From contig CM064657.1 of the NCBI GenBank assembly GCA_032717465.1, positions 20,184,232-20,248,231 on the forward strand: a stretch of 64,000 nucleotides of DNA, written 5' to 3'. The notes beneath the pieces were generated by a model. That model saw nothing but the letters and a program-made list of their open reading frames with translations, searched no databases and was not told the DNA's origin. The DNA comes from Coenobita brevimanus. Lineage: Eukaryota > Arthropoda > Malacostraca > Decapoda > Coenobitidae. Of the stretch, positions 1 to 10,473 are shown piece by piece (within the stretch, counting starts at the first letter, position 1; each line of letters starts with the position of its first letter). The position numbers and the translations under genes were made by a program.

Positions 1-137
1 GAGACTTCACTTCACCGTGAAGATATGTATGCAAAATAACCACAGGAGAAATGAAAGGAGCGACAGTGAGTACTTTCGTATATTACATCTTCAGACAGAG
101 TGAGACAGAAACGTAAAGGGTAGAGGTCTTTTATGCA

Positions 138-277
138 CACCCGCAGCAGGTAGTGGCACACAGAACAATGGATGACCTGAATTTTTACCTGCGGCTTAAC
201 TTATGGTCACCTGCAGCGGAGAGTGGAACACAACAAAGGATGACCTGAATCTAAAAATGCACGTGACGAAGGAGGAG
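138..277. repeat. Two-copy tandem repeat, about 70 bp per unit
   Basis: Two adjacent copies begin at 138 and 208. Both contain a CACCYGCAGC start, a GTGG-ACACA stretch and the shared block GGATGACCTGAAT. The second copy has drifted. I see no reading frame of interest, and the rest of 1-440 carries no recognisable gene. Confidence 0.6.
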
Positions 278-375
278 GGAGTAGGAGGGGAGGAAAGGGG
301 AGTGGGAGGGAGGGGAAAGGGGGAGGGGAGGAGGGAAAGGGGGAAGGGGAGAGGGGGGAGGGAGGAGGGGATAAA
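262..375. repeat. Purine-rich (G/A) low-complexity tract
   Basis: The plus strand is almost purely G and A, built from GGGAGG, GGGGAAAGG and similar words. A short open frame across it is low-complexity Gly/Arg/Glu and is not credible as a gene. Confidence 0.85.
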
Positions 376-462
376 TACTGCTGTTTAACTTAAGACCTAG
401 AGAATTAATGCTTGGTGTGTCAAACACTGGTGTGACTACAGATGACAGGGAACAATCACGTG

Positions 463-1310
463 TTAGTCTGGGGGATACTGCTTTAAAATTAATTCAGTTA
501 ACAATTTATCACACTTAAAATGACCATAGCTCATGTTTACATTCTTTTCATATGTGCCAGAAATTAGACAAAATTCTATTACATTTCTTTCATCTAATCT
601 TTTTGATCTTGCTGGAATCTTAGAGCCTGTCCAGTCAGTATGGTGATCACTGGATGCTTTGTGCTGAAAAAAACCACTACTCTGTTTGGCTGTCCTTGCA
701 CTGTATTTATGTTGTGAGATTCTAGTTTCAAAATCTTTTCCAGATTGTCCTTTGTAAAATTTGTTACAGCTTTTACACGGGATTTTGTAAACAACGCCTG
801 AATTATTGAAAGGGCTGTTCTTGATGAGTTTTTTTTTGATGGTGTTCTCATATTTGAATACTACTTGTACATTGAGTTTCCTCAGTATGTGAACAACATC
901 AAGAAAATTTTCATGGAAGGGGAGGACAAGGGTTCTTTGAATGTTCTGGCGATCTGGCTTATTAGTTTTCCCTTCAAGGAATCGTTTCTTGGCTGTATTG
1001 TGGCACTGAGTTAGTATGCTTTGTGGATATTTTAGCTTCTTTCCAATACTATGAATCATTTTTAGTTCATCATCTAAAAATTTTGGGTCTGAAATTCTAT
1101 ATGCTGTTAGGTATATGGATATGAACACAGATCTTTTTACATTAATATGATGGTTTGAATAGTAATGAACATATGACATAATATTTGTAGGTTATCTGTA
1201 TACCTTAGTCTTCAAAACATTTTGGTCCCTGATAACTTTTACATCCAAAAATGGCAATTCATTATCCATTTCCATCTCATGAGTAAACTTAATCGATGGA
1301 ACTAACGAAT
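463..1310 (-). pseudogene. Penelope-like element, 3' part of RT plus GIY-YIG endonuclease
   Basis: The 238-residue frame at 1179-463 is the C-terminal part of a Penelope-like retroelement protein. It carries a GIY-YIG endonuclease module: VYKIPCKSC (a CxxC pair), then FYKGQSGKDFETRISQH, where the GQ, the TR and the QH match the family pattern. Upstream in the same frame, to about 1310, lie the RT-thumb motifs PFLDV and TKVYR. That segment is cut off by a TAA at 1192-1194, where a lysine codon would be expected before PTN. The shown start methionine is therefore not the native start: the remnant is 5'-truncated and abuts an (AT)n tract at 1334. Penelope-like elements are retroelements with an RT related to telomerase and a C-terminal GIY-YIG nuclease. 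The copy is inactive. Confidence 0.85.
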
Positions 1311-1331
1311 TTCATTGCAGGAGAAATTCTT

Positions 1332-1333
<2 letters not shown>

Positions 1334-1373
<40 letters not shown>

Positions 1374-1389
1374 GTGTGTGTGTGTGTGT
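1334..1389. repeat. (AT)n followed by (GT)n microsatellite
   Basis: About 38 bases of alternating AT are followed by about 16 of GT. They separate the Penelope-like remnant from a SINE copy. Confidence 0.95.
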
Positions 1390-1732
1390 CTTTCTTTCCT
1401 TCATTTTTTCCTCTTCCTTCTGCCTATGGGTAACTCTACACTGAGTGTCAGGCCAAATGGTTTCCTGTACACCACAAAACCATTTACTATGCTGGGTGGT
1501 AACCATATAACCAAATTATGGCGCCTGGTGGTTTAGTGGGTAATTGCGGTGCTCCAATCGGATTGACCCTGTGTAGGTTTATATCCAAGGGATGGTTGGA
1601 GTTAATTGTTCATGTAATGTCAGTCAGGGATGGATGACGCTGGTCAGTCACCTTAAATGTCAGGACCAACTTGCCTAGCCCCTGACTCCTACGCTCTTCA
1701 TGGGGCAGCATAGGACTGGATGATGGATGGAT

Positions 1733-1737
<5 letters not shown>
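1389..1737 (+). mobile_element. SINE family 1, copy a (tRNA-like region inside)
   Basis: This interspersed repeat recurs at 25481-25984 and 29813-30252, with older fragments at about 27390-27655, 43262-43352 and 59335-59400. It contains an imperfect hairpin (1455-1485), then a tRNA-like stretch with a box-A-like TGGTTTAGTGGG near 1528 and a weak box-B-like GGTTTATATCC near 1576. It ends in TGGATGATGGATGG and runs into (AT)n. The layout suggests a polymerase III-transcribed SINE, but the tRNA-like part is internal, so the repeat may be composite. No protein is encoded. Confidence 0.7.
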
Positions 1738-1790
<53 letters not shown>

Positions 1791-1801
1791 TATAGCAGTA
1801 G

Positions 1802-1852
<51 letters not shown>
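1735..1852. repeat. (AT)n and (GT)n microsatellites
   Basis: Alternating AT covers 1735-1789 and GT covers 1804-1852, joined by a short CTATAGCAGTAGGC spacer. Confidence 0.95.
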
Positions 1853-1853
<1 letters not shown>

Positions 1854-2152
1854 TTTGGGCAGCCGAAACTACGCATTCAAATCGCACTAAAACTGGCACA
1901 AAAATCGCAATAAATTCGCTGATGTGAAAAAACGTCGTCCCATAACGATTGAGAAACTTTTACTATATTTAATGAGCGATCACATTTTGACCAAAACACG
2001 TTGCTCCAGGCGCCCGGGATAGGATCTCTGTATAATTTTTTTGCCCACAGGTATAACTAAAATATATTATAGCAGCGCGAAAGCCCTCCGCAGGAGCAAG
2101 TGCTAGGGGCCCGAAGGGCCCATGAGCACTTGTAATATACTGTAGCAGTAGC

Positions 2153-2156
<4 letters not shown>
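1853..2156. repeat. Dispersed repeat D1, copy 1
   Basis: The block starts TATTTTGGGCAGCCGAAAC and contains ATTTAATGAGCGATCACA. It ends GTAGCAGTAGCCATGTG and runs into (TG)n. A second copy lies at 7929-8160, and its 3' part (GAGCAAGTGC to GAGCACTTGTA) is seen again at 8300-8350. Copies are flanked by GT tracts on both sides. I see no coding potential or terminal inverted repeats and cannot class it. Confidence 0.65.

Positions 2157-2197
<41 letters not shown>
2157..2197. repeat. (TG)n tract at the 3' end of the CR1-like LINE
   Basis: The tract directly abuts the LINE 3' end, read on the minus strand as ...GGTAAGA followed by CACACA. The second LINE copy at 55228 has the same junction, so this tract is probably the element's own tail, later expanded. 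Confidence 0.8.
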
Positions 2198-2198
<1 letters not shown>

Positions 2199-2242
2199 CT
2201 TACCTAATTGTTCATACTTAATTGTATCTTTACAGGAATGAG

Positions 2243-5200
2243 TCAAGCTCGTACTGTCCCGTGTCTTAAACCATATTTATCGTACACATCCTTAAATTTG
2301 TGAATTGTTTTGGCACACACTATTTCATTCGGTAGTGCATTCCATTGATCAATTGCTCTGTTTGGGAAACTGAATTTCCTTACGTCTTTATCACCTCTCT
2401 TGTTATGCAGTTTTTTGCAGTGTCCTCTTGCTGATGCTTCTCCATATGTTAAGTTATCATTTATGTCTATTTTCTCCTTCCCTGATATGCACTTATATAG
2501 CATTATCATGTCACCTCTTTTCCTTCTCTCTTGTAGTGTTGGTAGATTCAGTTTATTTAGTCTCTCTTCATAGCTTAGGTCCCTTAAGCTTGGTATCCAT
2601 CTTGTAGCGGCCCTTTGAACTTTTTCAATCTTGTCTATGTGCTTTTTGAGATGAGGACTCCAGACTACTGATGCATATTCCAGGGTTGGTCTAATGAATG
2701 ATGTTATTATCCTTCTTAGCATGTCTTCATTTATGTATGTGAATGCTATTCTCTTATTTGCAAGGAGTGTATACATGTTCCGTACCTTCTCGCTGATGTG
2801 GTCAGCCGGAGATAGTCTGTTATTGATAATCACACCTAGGTCTTTCTCTCTTTCTGATCTGTATAGGGTTTTATTTCCTAACTTATAATCCCAATCAGGT
2901 CTTTTTCCACTTTTACCAAACTTGATTACATGACACTTGTCCACATTGAATTCCATTTGCCATGTACTACTCCATTCATGAAGTTTATTTAATTCTTCTT
3001 GTAGTTCTTTACAAGAGTCTGTGTTAGTAATTCTCCTTTGTATTTTTGCATCATCTACAAACATATTCAGATAGCTCTCATTTCCAGTGTTACTGTTTAT
3101 ATCATTTATATACACTAAAAACATGATTGGTGCCAGCACTGAACCCTGTGGTACTCCACTAGTCACTTCTTTCCATGATGAGTAGTTTCCTCTTACTACT
3201 GTTCTCATTTCTCTTTTTATGAGAAAGTCTTGCATCCAACAAAACAGTTTGCCTCGAATTCCTCCTTGATGGTACAGTTTCCATAAAAGTCTTTGGTGTG
3301 GTACTGTGTCAAAAGCTTTCTTGAAATCTAAATAGATACTGTCCACCCATCCTTCCCTTTTCTGTATTGTGTTTGTTACTCTGTCATAGTAGCTCAACAG
3401 ATTAGTAACACATGATTTTCCTTTTCTGAAACCAAACTGTCTTTTTGTTATCATACTGTGTTCTTCTAGATGATTTACCAAAGCGTTTCTTATAAGCTTT
3501 TCTAATACCTTGCTTACAACACTGGTCAGTGATACTGGTCGGTAGTTGAGTAGATTTTGTCTATTTCGTTTCTTGAATAAGGGGACAATATTTGCTCTTT
3601 TCCAAATATCAGGTAGTTTACCTTGTGTCAAGGATTTCTTGAAAATTAAAAATAATGGTTTACTTAACTCCTTTGCACATTTTCGTAATACCGAACATGA
3701 AATTTCATCAGGACCACTTACTTTTCCTCTGTCTAATCTACTTAACTCCTCCTGTATTACTTTTTCTGATATTTGTATATCTGGCAGTATGTGTGGACAT
3801 GCATGTTCCACATAGTCCCTCTCAAAATTTTTTTCTTCTGTAAAACCTAATTGGAAATTCTTAGTTAGTGCTTCACAAATATCTTTCTCTTGTGTATAAG
3901 TGATTCCCTCGTCCGTAATGGATTATATTATATCTTTTACTTTGGTTTTGCTTCTGATATAGCTGTAAAACAGCTTTGGTTGATCACTACTTTTATTTAT
4001 TATATCCTCCTCAAACTGTTTTTGGGCTTCCCTCCTTATTCTTGTATAATCGTTTCTTGCCTGTTTGTAATTATTATACGCCCTTTCACTATTGTGTCTT
4101 CTGTATCAATTCCACAACAAAACTCTTTCTTTTTATTTTTTACATTCTGTATTGAACCATTTCTGTATTTTCTTATCTGCTTCTTTGTGCTGTGGGATGT
4201 ACTTCTGGACTCCTATTTCATAAAATTCACAGAATTTTTTATATACAGCATTTAAATCTTGTCCTCTAAGCTCATTTTCCCAATCAACTTTTAAGAAATA
4301 CTTCTTTAGGTCTTGATAATTTCTCTTTTTATAGTTTAGGCTCTTTTTGTAACTGTCATTGCTGTTTGCTATGTCATATGCTTTCCTGAAGTTATAATTT
4401 AGTACTGCATGATCGCTTTTGCCGAGTGGAGGGTGATATATTAAACTGTCAATATCATTTTCTTGCCTAGTAAATATTAGATCTAGCACTGAAAGTACAT
4501 CAAGTCCTCTTTTTCTGGTGGTTTCCCTCACATGTTGCGTTAGGAAAAACTCTTGCACGAGATCCAGGAGCTTTTGGTCCCAACAGCTTTCTTGGCTAAT
4601 TATATCTAGAGTATTCCAATTTATATTTGTATTGAAATCCCCAGTTAGTATAATTCTTTCCGATTTCTCTTCCATTTTATGTAGTAATGATCTTAAACTC
4701 TGAATTGTACTCTCTGCCAGGTCCTCATATTCGTCTCTTTCCCATGTGTTTGATCTGGGTGGCATGTACAGTCGTCAGCATAAATTCGCTGCAAGTCTAC
4801 TCGTGTGATGTGAGTCCTTTTGTCTGGCAACAGTGTAAGGGGATTGTTGCCACGTAGCCTTTTATACACTTTAACGACGTGTTTTTAAAAAATGGTACCA
4901 GTGGCTGACTAGAGTACAATATTATGTATACCGTATTTAATCAGCATAAAAAAAAAAGTGCAAAAGCTGACAGAATGTTATGAAACGACGTACGAGCGTA
5001 ATACTCTGACATTCCTCATAACCGTGTCTAAACTCCCTTCCCCTCTCTCCCCCTTTCTCCTCCTGATGTCCCCCCACCCCTCCTTCCCCCTCCTACTCCC
5101 CACTCACGTTCATGCCTCTCCACTTTCTCCTTTCCTCACTCTCTCTACCTTCATTCATTTATCCACGGCACTAACCCGACTGGTGCATCACAATTCTCTC

Positions 5201-5434
5201 TTGACTTTTTACTAAACCAATATTGTCCTGTTCTCAATTGCTCGAAAAGCTTTAATAAAATGTATCCAAGGCTAATTACCAATATTCCTTCCTGTTCTAA
5301 TCCCATTCTCACCCTCCCCGTCTGATTCCCACTCTTTTTATTCCAGTTGTCATTCTTTTCTCTACCCCTTGTCACTACCAACAGCCGCTAGATACAGAAA
5401 CGTTTGAGGTCTCGTTCTTGTGATGTATTATTCC

Positions 5435-5482
<48 letters not shown>

Positions 5483-5588
5483 AGTTTAGTAAGCCTGGCA
5501 GTTGGTGGCTGTTACTTCAGTAGGCGAAATTAAACAAACATTTGTGCCCATTCCTCCTACTTCCTCTCTCTTTCTGTCTGTCTCACTC

Positions 5589-5667
<79 letters not shown>

Positions 5668-6616
5668 TCAAGGAAAATGTTCCCATCCTCCTCATACTGT
5701 TCACTGATTCATGAAGCAGGATCAGAACCCATCTTGTTTCGAACCACTGTATCACGTTTGAAGTAAAGAATGGGTGAAAAAGACTGAGGCATGGCAAGAT
5801 ACTCTCGAATGTAAGGAGCTAAAAGGTTACAGGAATAGACAAGAAATGGAGAAGAGTTCAGTTCATTACGTAGATCTGCGTCTTGGTTAAGGTAGACAGG
5901 GTGCGGAGAGAGAGGAGTGGAAATGAAGGAGCATTGGGGGGGGGGAGTTGAGAGGTAGGGTGGGGAGGGACATAGGGTGGGAACGAGGGAGAGAGCAGAA
6001 GTTTTATCACTCTACAACATTTTTCTGTCGTCTTTTGCTCACTTGTATGCTAATCAGATATAAAGACCATTGCATTCTGGGCGATTTATAGCACTAATTC
6101 TTACAAACACGTCTTTAAAGCGTAGAAAAGCCTGTGTGGCGACTAGTTCCTATACACTGTTGCCAGACAAAACAACCACATCACACGAGCAGGCTTGCAG
6201 CGAATTTGTGCTGACGACTGTACAAATTGGCTACAATTACTTTACCTTCAGATGTGTTGATCTCTACTGCAATCAGTTCTACTTGTGATGGTATATCTAG
6301 TTTTATTTCATTGACTTTTAGATTTTTCTTTGTTAATATTATAATTCCTCCTCCTTTGTTTTTTATTTCTGTCTCTTCTCCATATATTGTATTCCTCTAA
6401 GTTTAGTATGTCATTGGATATCCTTGGTGTTAATTTTGTTTCAGTTAGGCATATTATTTGTGGTTCATTTTCTCTGACATAATCATTCATCTCTAATAAT
6501 TTAGATACCATTCCATCCACATTTGAGTACATCAACTTTATCATCTTGTTAATATACTTGTCATAACATGGTTCTACTACCTTCCTCCTTTTTATTCCAT
6601 CCTGTTTGTGTACCAC
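2243..6616 (-). pseudogene. LINE ORF2: AP endonuclease and reverse transcriptase, broken
   Basis: ORF2 begins at 6616, overlapping ORF1 by 25 bases. The N-terminal endonuclease shows KLMYSNVDGM and CLTETKL. A one-base frame break lies near 6346-6352, and then the nested element occupies 4769-6220. The frame resumes at 4765 with the metal-site motif GDFN and with KSDHAVL near the end of the nuclease. Three in-frame stops lie between about 4140 and 3900. The RT follows as one open frame of 522 residues (3811-2243) with LNYRPVSL, FGFRKGKS, YLDFKKAFD, SGVPQGSVL, a catalytic FVDD near 3050-3062 and a C-terminal WNALPNE block. The usual residue before DD in this family is Ala, as in copy 2 (FADD); here it is Val. 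RT and endonuclease together would perform target-primed reverse transcription, but this copy cannot make the full protein. Confidence 0.9.
4769..6220. mobile_element. Non-autonomous TA-target inverted-repeat DNA element nested in the LINE
   Basis: Both ends begin CAGTCGTCAGCA (outside to inside) and are flanked by TA (4767-4768 and 6221-6222), as in the Tc1/mariner superfamily. The terminal inverted repeats run about 120 bp with scattered mismatches (4769-4890 and about 6100-6220). The interior holds (TG)n at 5441-5479, TCTG/TC repeats at 5568-5664 and a GGGGGAG-rich stretch near 5935. I recognise no transposase. Removing the element with one TA leaves the LINE endonuclease reading frame continuous across the site, which fixes the borders precisely. 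Confidence 0.9.
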
Positions 6617-7599
6617 TTTCGTACCTGCAATCCTATTATTTTGTAAAAAAATTTCTTCTCCTCTTCTAATCTTCCCTCATTTTTTGTTTTTGCTTCCTCC
6701 CTTTTCTCTTTCAGTAATTCCAGTTCCTCTTGTGTTAGGCATCTTTTTATCCATACATTTTTGTACTCCTCTTTTTCCATAAGATTCTTTGCATTTTTTA
6801 GTATCTCTTCCACAATGTTTACACTCTGGAAAGTCACCTTTAGAGGTCTTGACTTGCTTTTCTCGTATTTCCCTAACCTCTTATGTTCCTCTATGTCTTT
6901 ACTACAGATTTCCTCTGATACTTCTTTCAGTAAGCTCATTACATTTGCCATCTCCTTTTTATCTCTTGTGATCTTGTTTTTTATTTCTTCCTCTTCTATA
7001 CCAGTGATTACTATAGATTTGTTTATATCTACTGAATCTCTGACTAACTTTGGATTATTTTGGATTATTCTTTTCACTTCCTTTTTAATGCTTTTTTCCT
7101 CCACCCTTGTTTCTAAGTCTTTCTTTACTTTCACCATTTCAGCATACGTGGTTTCCACATCATTTTTGTAGCTTTGCACAGCTTCATTCACCTGTGTTAT
7201 CTTCTCAATATCACTGCTCTGGTCTATAAGACTGCTTACTTGCCTAATTGTCTCTGTGTCATTTTTGAATTCTTCCATAACACTCTCGTGATTGACTACT
7301 GTACTTGCCATTTCACTCATTTTCTTCCTAAGTGTACTCAATTCCACTGTTAGTTCACTGATGGTTGTGTCTTTATTATTGGCCTCCCTTCCTAGTTTTT
7401 CTATTTCTTCCTTTTGCAAGTGCATCTGCTTCTTTATTTCATCAATTTCATTTTTGAAAGCCATTTCTAGTTTGTGTACACGTTCAGCCAGTCTATTGTG
7501 AGTCTCCACTTCAACCAGTTCTTGGTAGAAATCATCATTTTGCTTTTTACCTTTATCCCTTTTGTTTTCCAAATTTGCTTTACTAAAGTATGTATCCAT
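6592..7599 (-). CDS. LINE ORF1, coiled-coil RNA-binding-type protein
   Basis: This is an intact 335-residue frame upstream of ORF2. It is strongly charged and heptad-like over roughly residues 35-175, rich in Glu, Lys and Leu, and reads as a long coiled coil. A region from about residue 195 (KSIVITGIEEEE to RPLKVTFQS) resembles the RRM-like and C-terminal module of LINE ORF1 proteins. This role is inferred from position and composition; ORF1 proteins of such elements bind element RNA and trimerise. No zinc knuckle is visible. The frame overlaps the ORF2 start by 25 bases, so ORF2 would be made by reinitiation or a similar mechanism. Confidence 0.75.
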   Translation of the reverse strand: MDTYFSKANLENKRDKGKKQNDDFYQELVEVETHNRLAERVHKLEMAFKNEIDEIKKQMHLQKEEIEKLGREANNKDTTISELTVELSTLRKKMSEMASTVVNHESVMEEFKNDTETIRQVSSLIDQSSDIEKITQVNEAVQSYKNDVETTYAEMVKVKKDLETRVEEKSIKKEVKRIIQNNPKLVRDSVDINKSIVITGIEEEEIKNKITRDKKEMANVMSLLKEVSEEICSKDIEEHKRLGKYEKSKSRPLKVTFQSVNIVEEILKNAKNLMEKEEYKNVWIKRCLTQEELELLKEKREEAKTKNEGRLEEEKKFFYKIIGLQVRKWYTNRME

Positions 7600-7659
7600 T
7601 TTGCAATACTAAAAGAACAGAGTATGTACTTACAGAGTATGTACACTTTCCCCATGTTG

Positions 7660-7928
7660 CTGTAGTCTAAACAAACCTCAGCTGACTCAGCGCATTTTTT
7701 CCTCTTGGTTCTCTTTTCTGTTTGAACAAGTCTTGTTTAAACTTATTATTTTTTTCCTTTTAATAATGAAAAATCATTTAGTCTAACCTGGTACAGAGCT
7801 TGACTCATACAGAGATACTAATCTAGGTAATGCCACTGGCCGTGTTGGTTCGGTACGGAGCACCGATGTCGGACGTCTGCCTCGATTGACTCCCTCTGTG
7901 TGTGTATGTGTGTGTGTGTGTGTGTGTG
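7660..7928. other. Unassigned stretch ending in a (GT)n tract
   Basis: I see no gene here. The segment may include LINE 5' UTR at its left side. 7898-7928 is (GT)n leading into dispersed repeat D1, copy 2. Confidence 0.5.
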
Positions 7929-8345
7929 TTTTGGGCAGCCGAAACTACATATTCAAATCGCACCAAAGTTGGCAAAAAAAAATCGCAAAAAAATTGCTGG
8001 TGCAAAAAAACTTGGTCCCATCACGATTGAAAAACATTTACTATATTTAATGAGCGATCACATTTTGACCAAAAAGCGCTGCTCCCGGAGCTCGGCATAG
8101 GATCTACGTAGATTTTTTTGCCCAGAGGTAGAACTAAAAGAAACTGTAGCAGTAGCCATGTGTCTGTGTGTGTACCTTGGACTTGCGTTCGGACAACTTG
8201 GATTCCTTTCCCGAAGCTGCAAATAACACGATCAATTGGTTAACTGCAAAAAAATCCAAGTGACAAAGTTACACTAGAATAGCACATCAACACGAGAACC
8301 CTCCTCAGGAGCAAGTGCGAGAAGCCTGAAGGGCCCATGAGCACT

Positions 8346-8350
<5 letters not shown>
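7929..8350. repeat. Dispersed repeat D1, copy 2, with a separate 3' fragment
   Basis: The part to 8160 matches 1855-2150, beginning TTTTGGGCAGCCGAAAC and ending GTAGCAGTAGCCATGTG. Then 8161-8290 is unassigned, and 8300-8350 matches the GAGCAAGTGC to GAGCACTTGTA part of copy 1. The two pieces are therefore in the same order as in copy 1, but with extra sequence between them. Confidence 0.6.

Positions 8351-8390
<40 letters not shown>
8350..8390. repeat. (AT)n microsatellite
   Basis: This tract lies to the left of the Tigger/pogo-like element; a second (AT)n tract lies to its right at 9249. Confidence 0.95.
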
Positions 8391-8392
<2 letters not shown>

Positions 8393-9245
8393 AGATCTCG
8401 CATCTAACGAGTAATAGGTACCAAATAACACTCGTTAGATGCGAATTCGTTAGATGTGAATACATATGGGGAAAATTATAATAGGCAAAGATAATTGGAC
8501 CGAACCCCTACTTTGACCCGATTCTCACTCACTATGTAAGTTATTGGCGTTAAGTTATATAATCATGCATAGTGATATGAAATATAAAATAAAGAAGAAA
8601 TAATGTGGATGATTCACCTTGAGTGATGAATGAAGTGCTTAGGTAAGACGAAAGGTGTCCGAAGAGGGATGGGAGGCTTCTGAGCCTCTCCGTCTCCCTC
8701 CTCCCCACTTACGCCACCACCACCACAACCACCCTCCTCCCTCCTCTCGCTCTTCACTGCCTCTTTCGATGCCTCCCCTAGTTTCATCTCGTCTGCATTC
8801 TTTTCCTTCCCAACAAATCCAGAAAAATTATCAGGAATGTCGCCAAGAAGATTCTCTATGTTATCATTATCATCACTCACGGTCTCTTGTCCTTCATTTC
8901 CATTGCGATTTGCCACAACATCTCCAAGTTCACGGTGTTTGTTTAAATATTCAGAGATAACAGTGTTTTCATTCATTCACTATCTTTGCATAGGTTTCAC
9001 TGAGCTCCTGGTTTAGTTTCTGTAGCAAAGGTAACATGTTTCCCACCCACAGAGACTCTGATGTGCCGGTACCACAAAGAAATTCTTCCATTTGTCCCAG
9101 ATCGGCAGGAGATTTGAACCGCGTGCCGGGAAATATATCTCGTTAGATTCAAAACTTCCTCGTTAGATACGAATATGGGTAGAGGTCCAATAGTGTCGTT
9201 AGATGAGAATTCGTTAGATGTGAACTCGTTAGATGCGAGATCACA

Positions 9246-9248
<3 letters not shown>
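8391..9248. mobile_element. Tigger/pogo-like inverted-repeat element inserted in a (TA)n tract
   Basis: The right end, read inwards on the minus strand, starts CAGTGTGATCTCGCATCTAA. The left end carries the matching GATCTCGCATCTAACGAG but has lost the terminal CAGTGT. Both ends touch TA-repeat DNA. Variants of the decamer TCGTTAGATG are repeated near both ends: about three at the left (8398-8456) and five at the right (9144-9238). A minus-strand acidic frame (8976-8614, 120 residues) and an adjoining stretch in another frame (about 9130-8978) could be the remains of a transposase C terminus. This is weak evidence, and I see no DDE triad. Confidence 0.65.
8614..8976 (-). pseudogene. Possible transposase C-terminal remnant
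   Basis: This frame of 120 residues is rich in Asp, Glu and Asn (for example SDDNDNIENLLGDIPDNF), with a glycine run near its middle. Acidic C-terminal tails are common in CENP-B-like and Tigger transposases. The preceding 150 bases on the same strand, in another frame, give a helical-looking segment (MLPLLQKLNQELSETYAK). Assignment depends on its location between inverted repeats rather than on a recognised motif. Confidence 0.3.

Positions 9249-9295
<47 letters not shown>
9249..9295. repeat. (TA)n microsatellite
   Basis: The tract separates the Tigger-like element from the collapsed LTR provirus, and both insert directly into TA repeats. Confidence 0.95.

Positions 9296-10469
<1,174 letters not shown>

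Positions 10470-10473
<4 letters not shown>

Larger units (their letters stand above)
2198..7650 (-). mobile_element. CR1-like non-LTR retrotransposon (LINE), nearly full length, split by a nested element
   Basis: Read on the minus strand, this is an ORF1 (7599-6592), an overlapping EN-RT ORF2 (6616 to 2243), a short 3' UTR and a (CA)n tail. A 1452-bp inverted-repeat element at 4769-6220 interrupts the endonuclease. The RT signature and C-terminal WNALPNE region fit CR1-type elements, though the exact clade needs a tree. The 5' boundary is uncertain; 7600-7800 could be 5' UTR but shows no diagnostic feature. A second copy at 55228-57565 is about 85-90% similar by eye and allows the breaks in this copy to be recognised. 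Confidence 0.85.

Noticed and set aside
5151..5381. 76-residue minus-strand frame inside the nested DNA element
   Set aside because: I looked for a transposase (helix-turn-helix or DDE/D motifs) and saw none.
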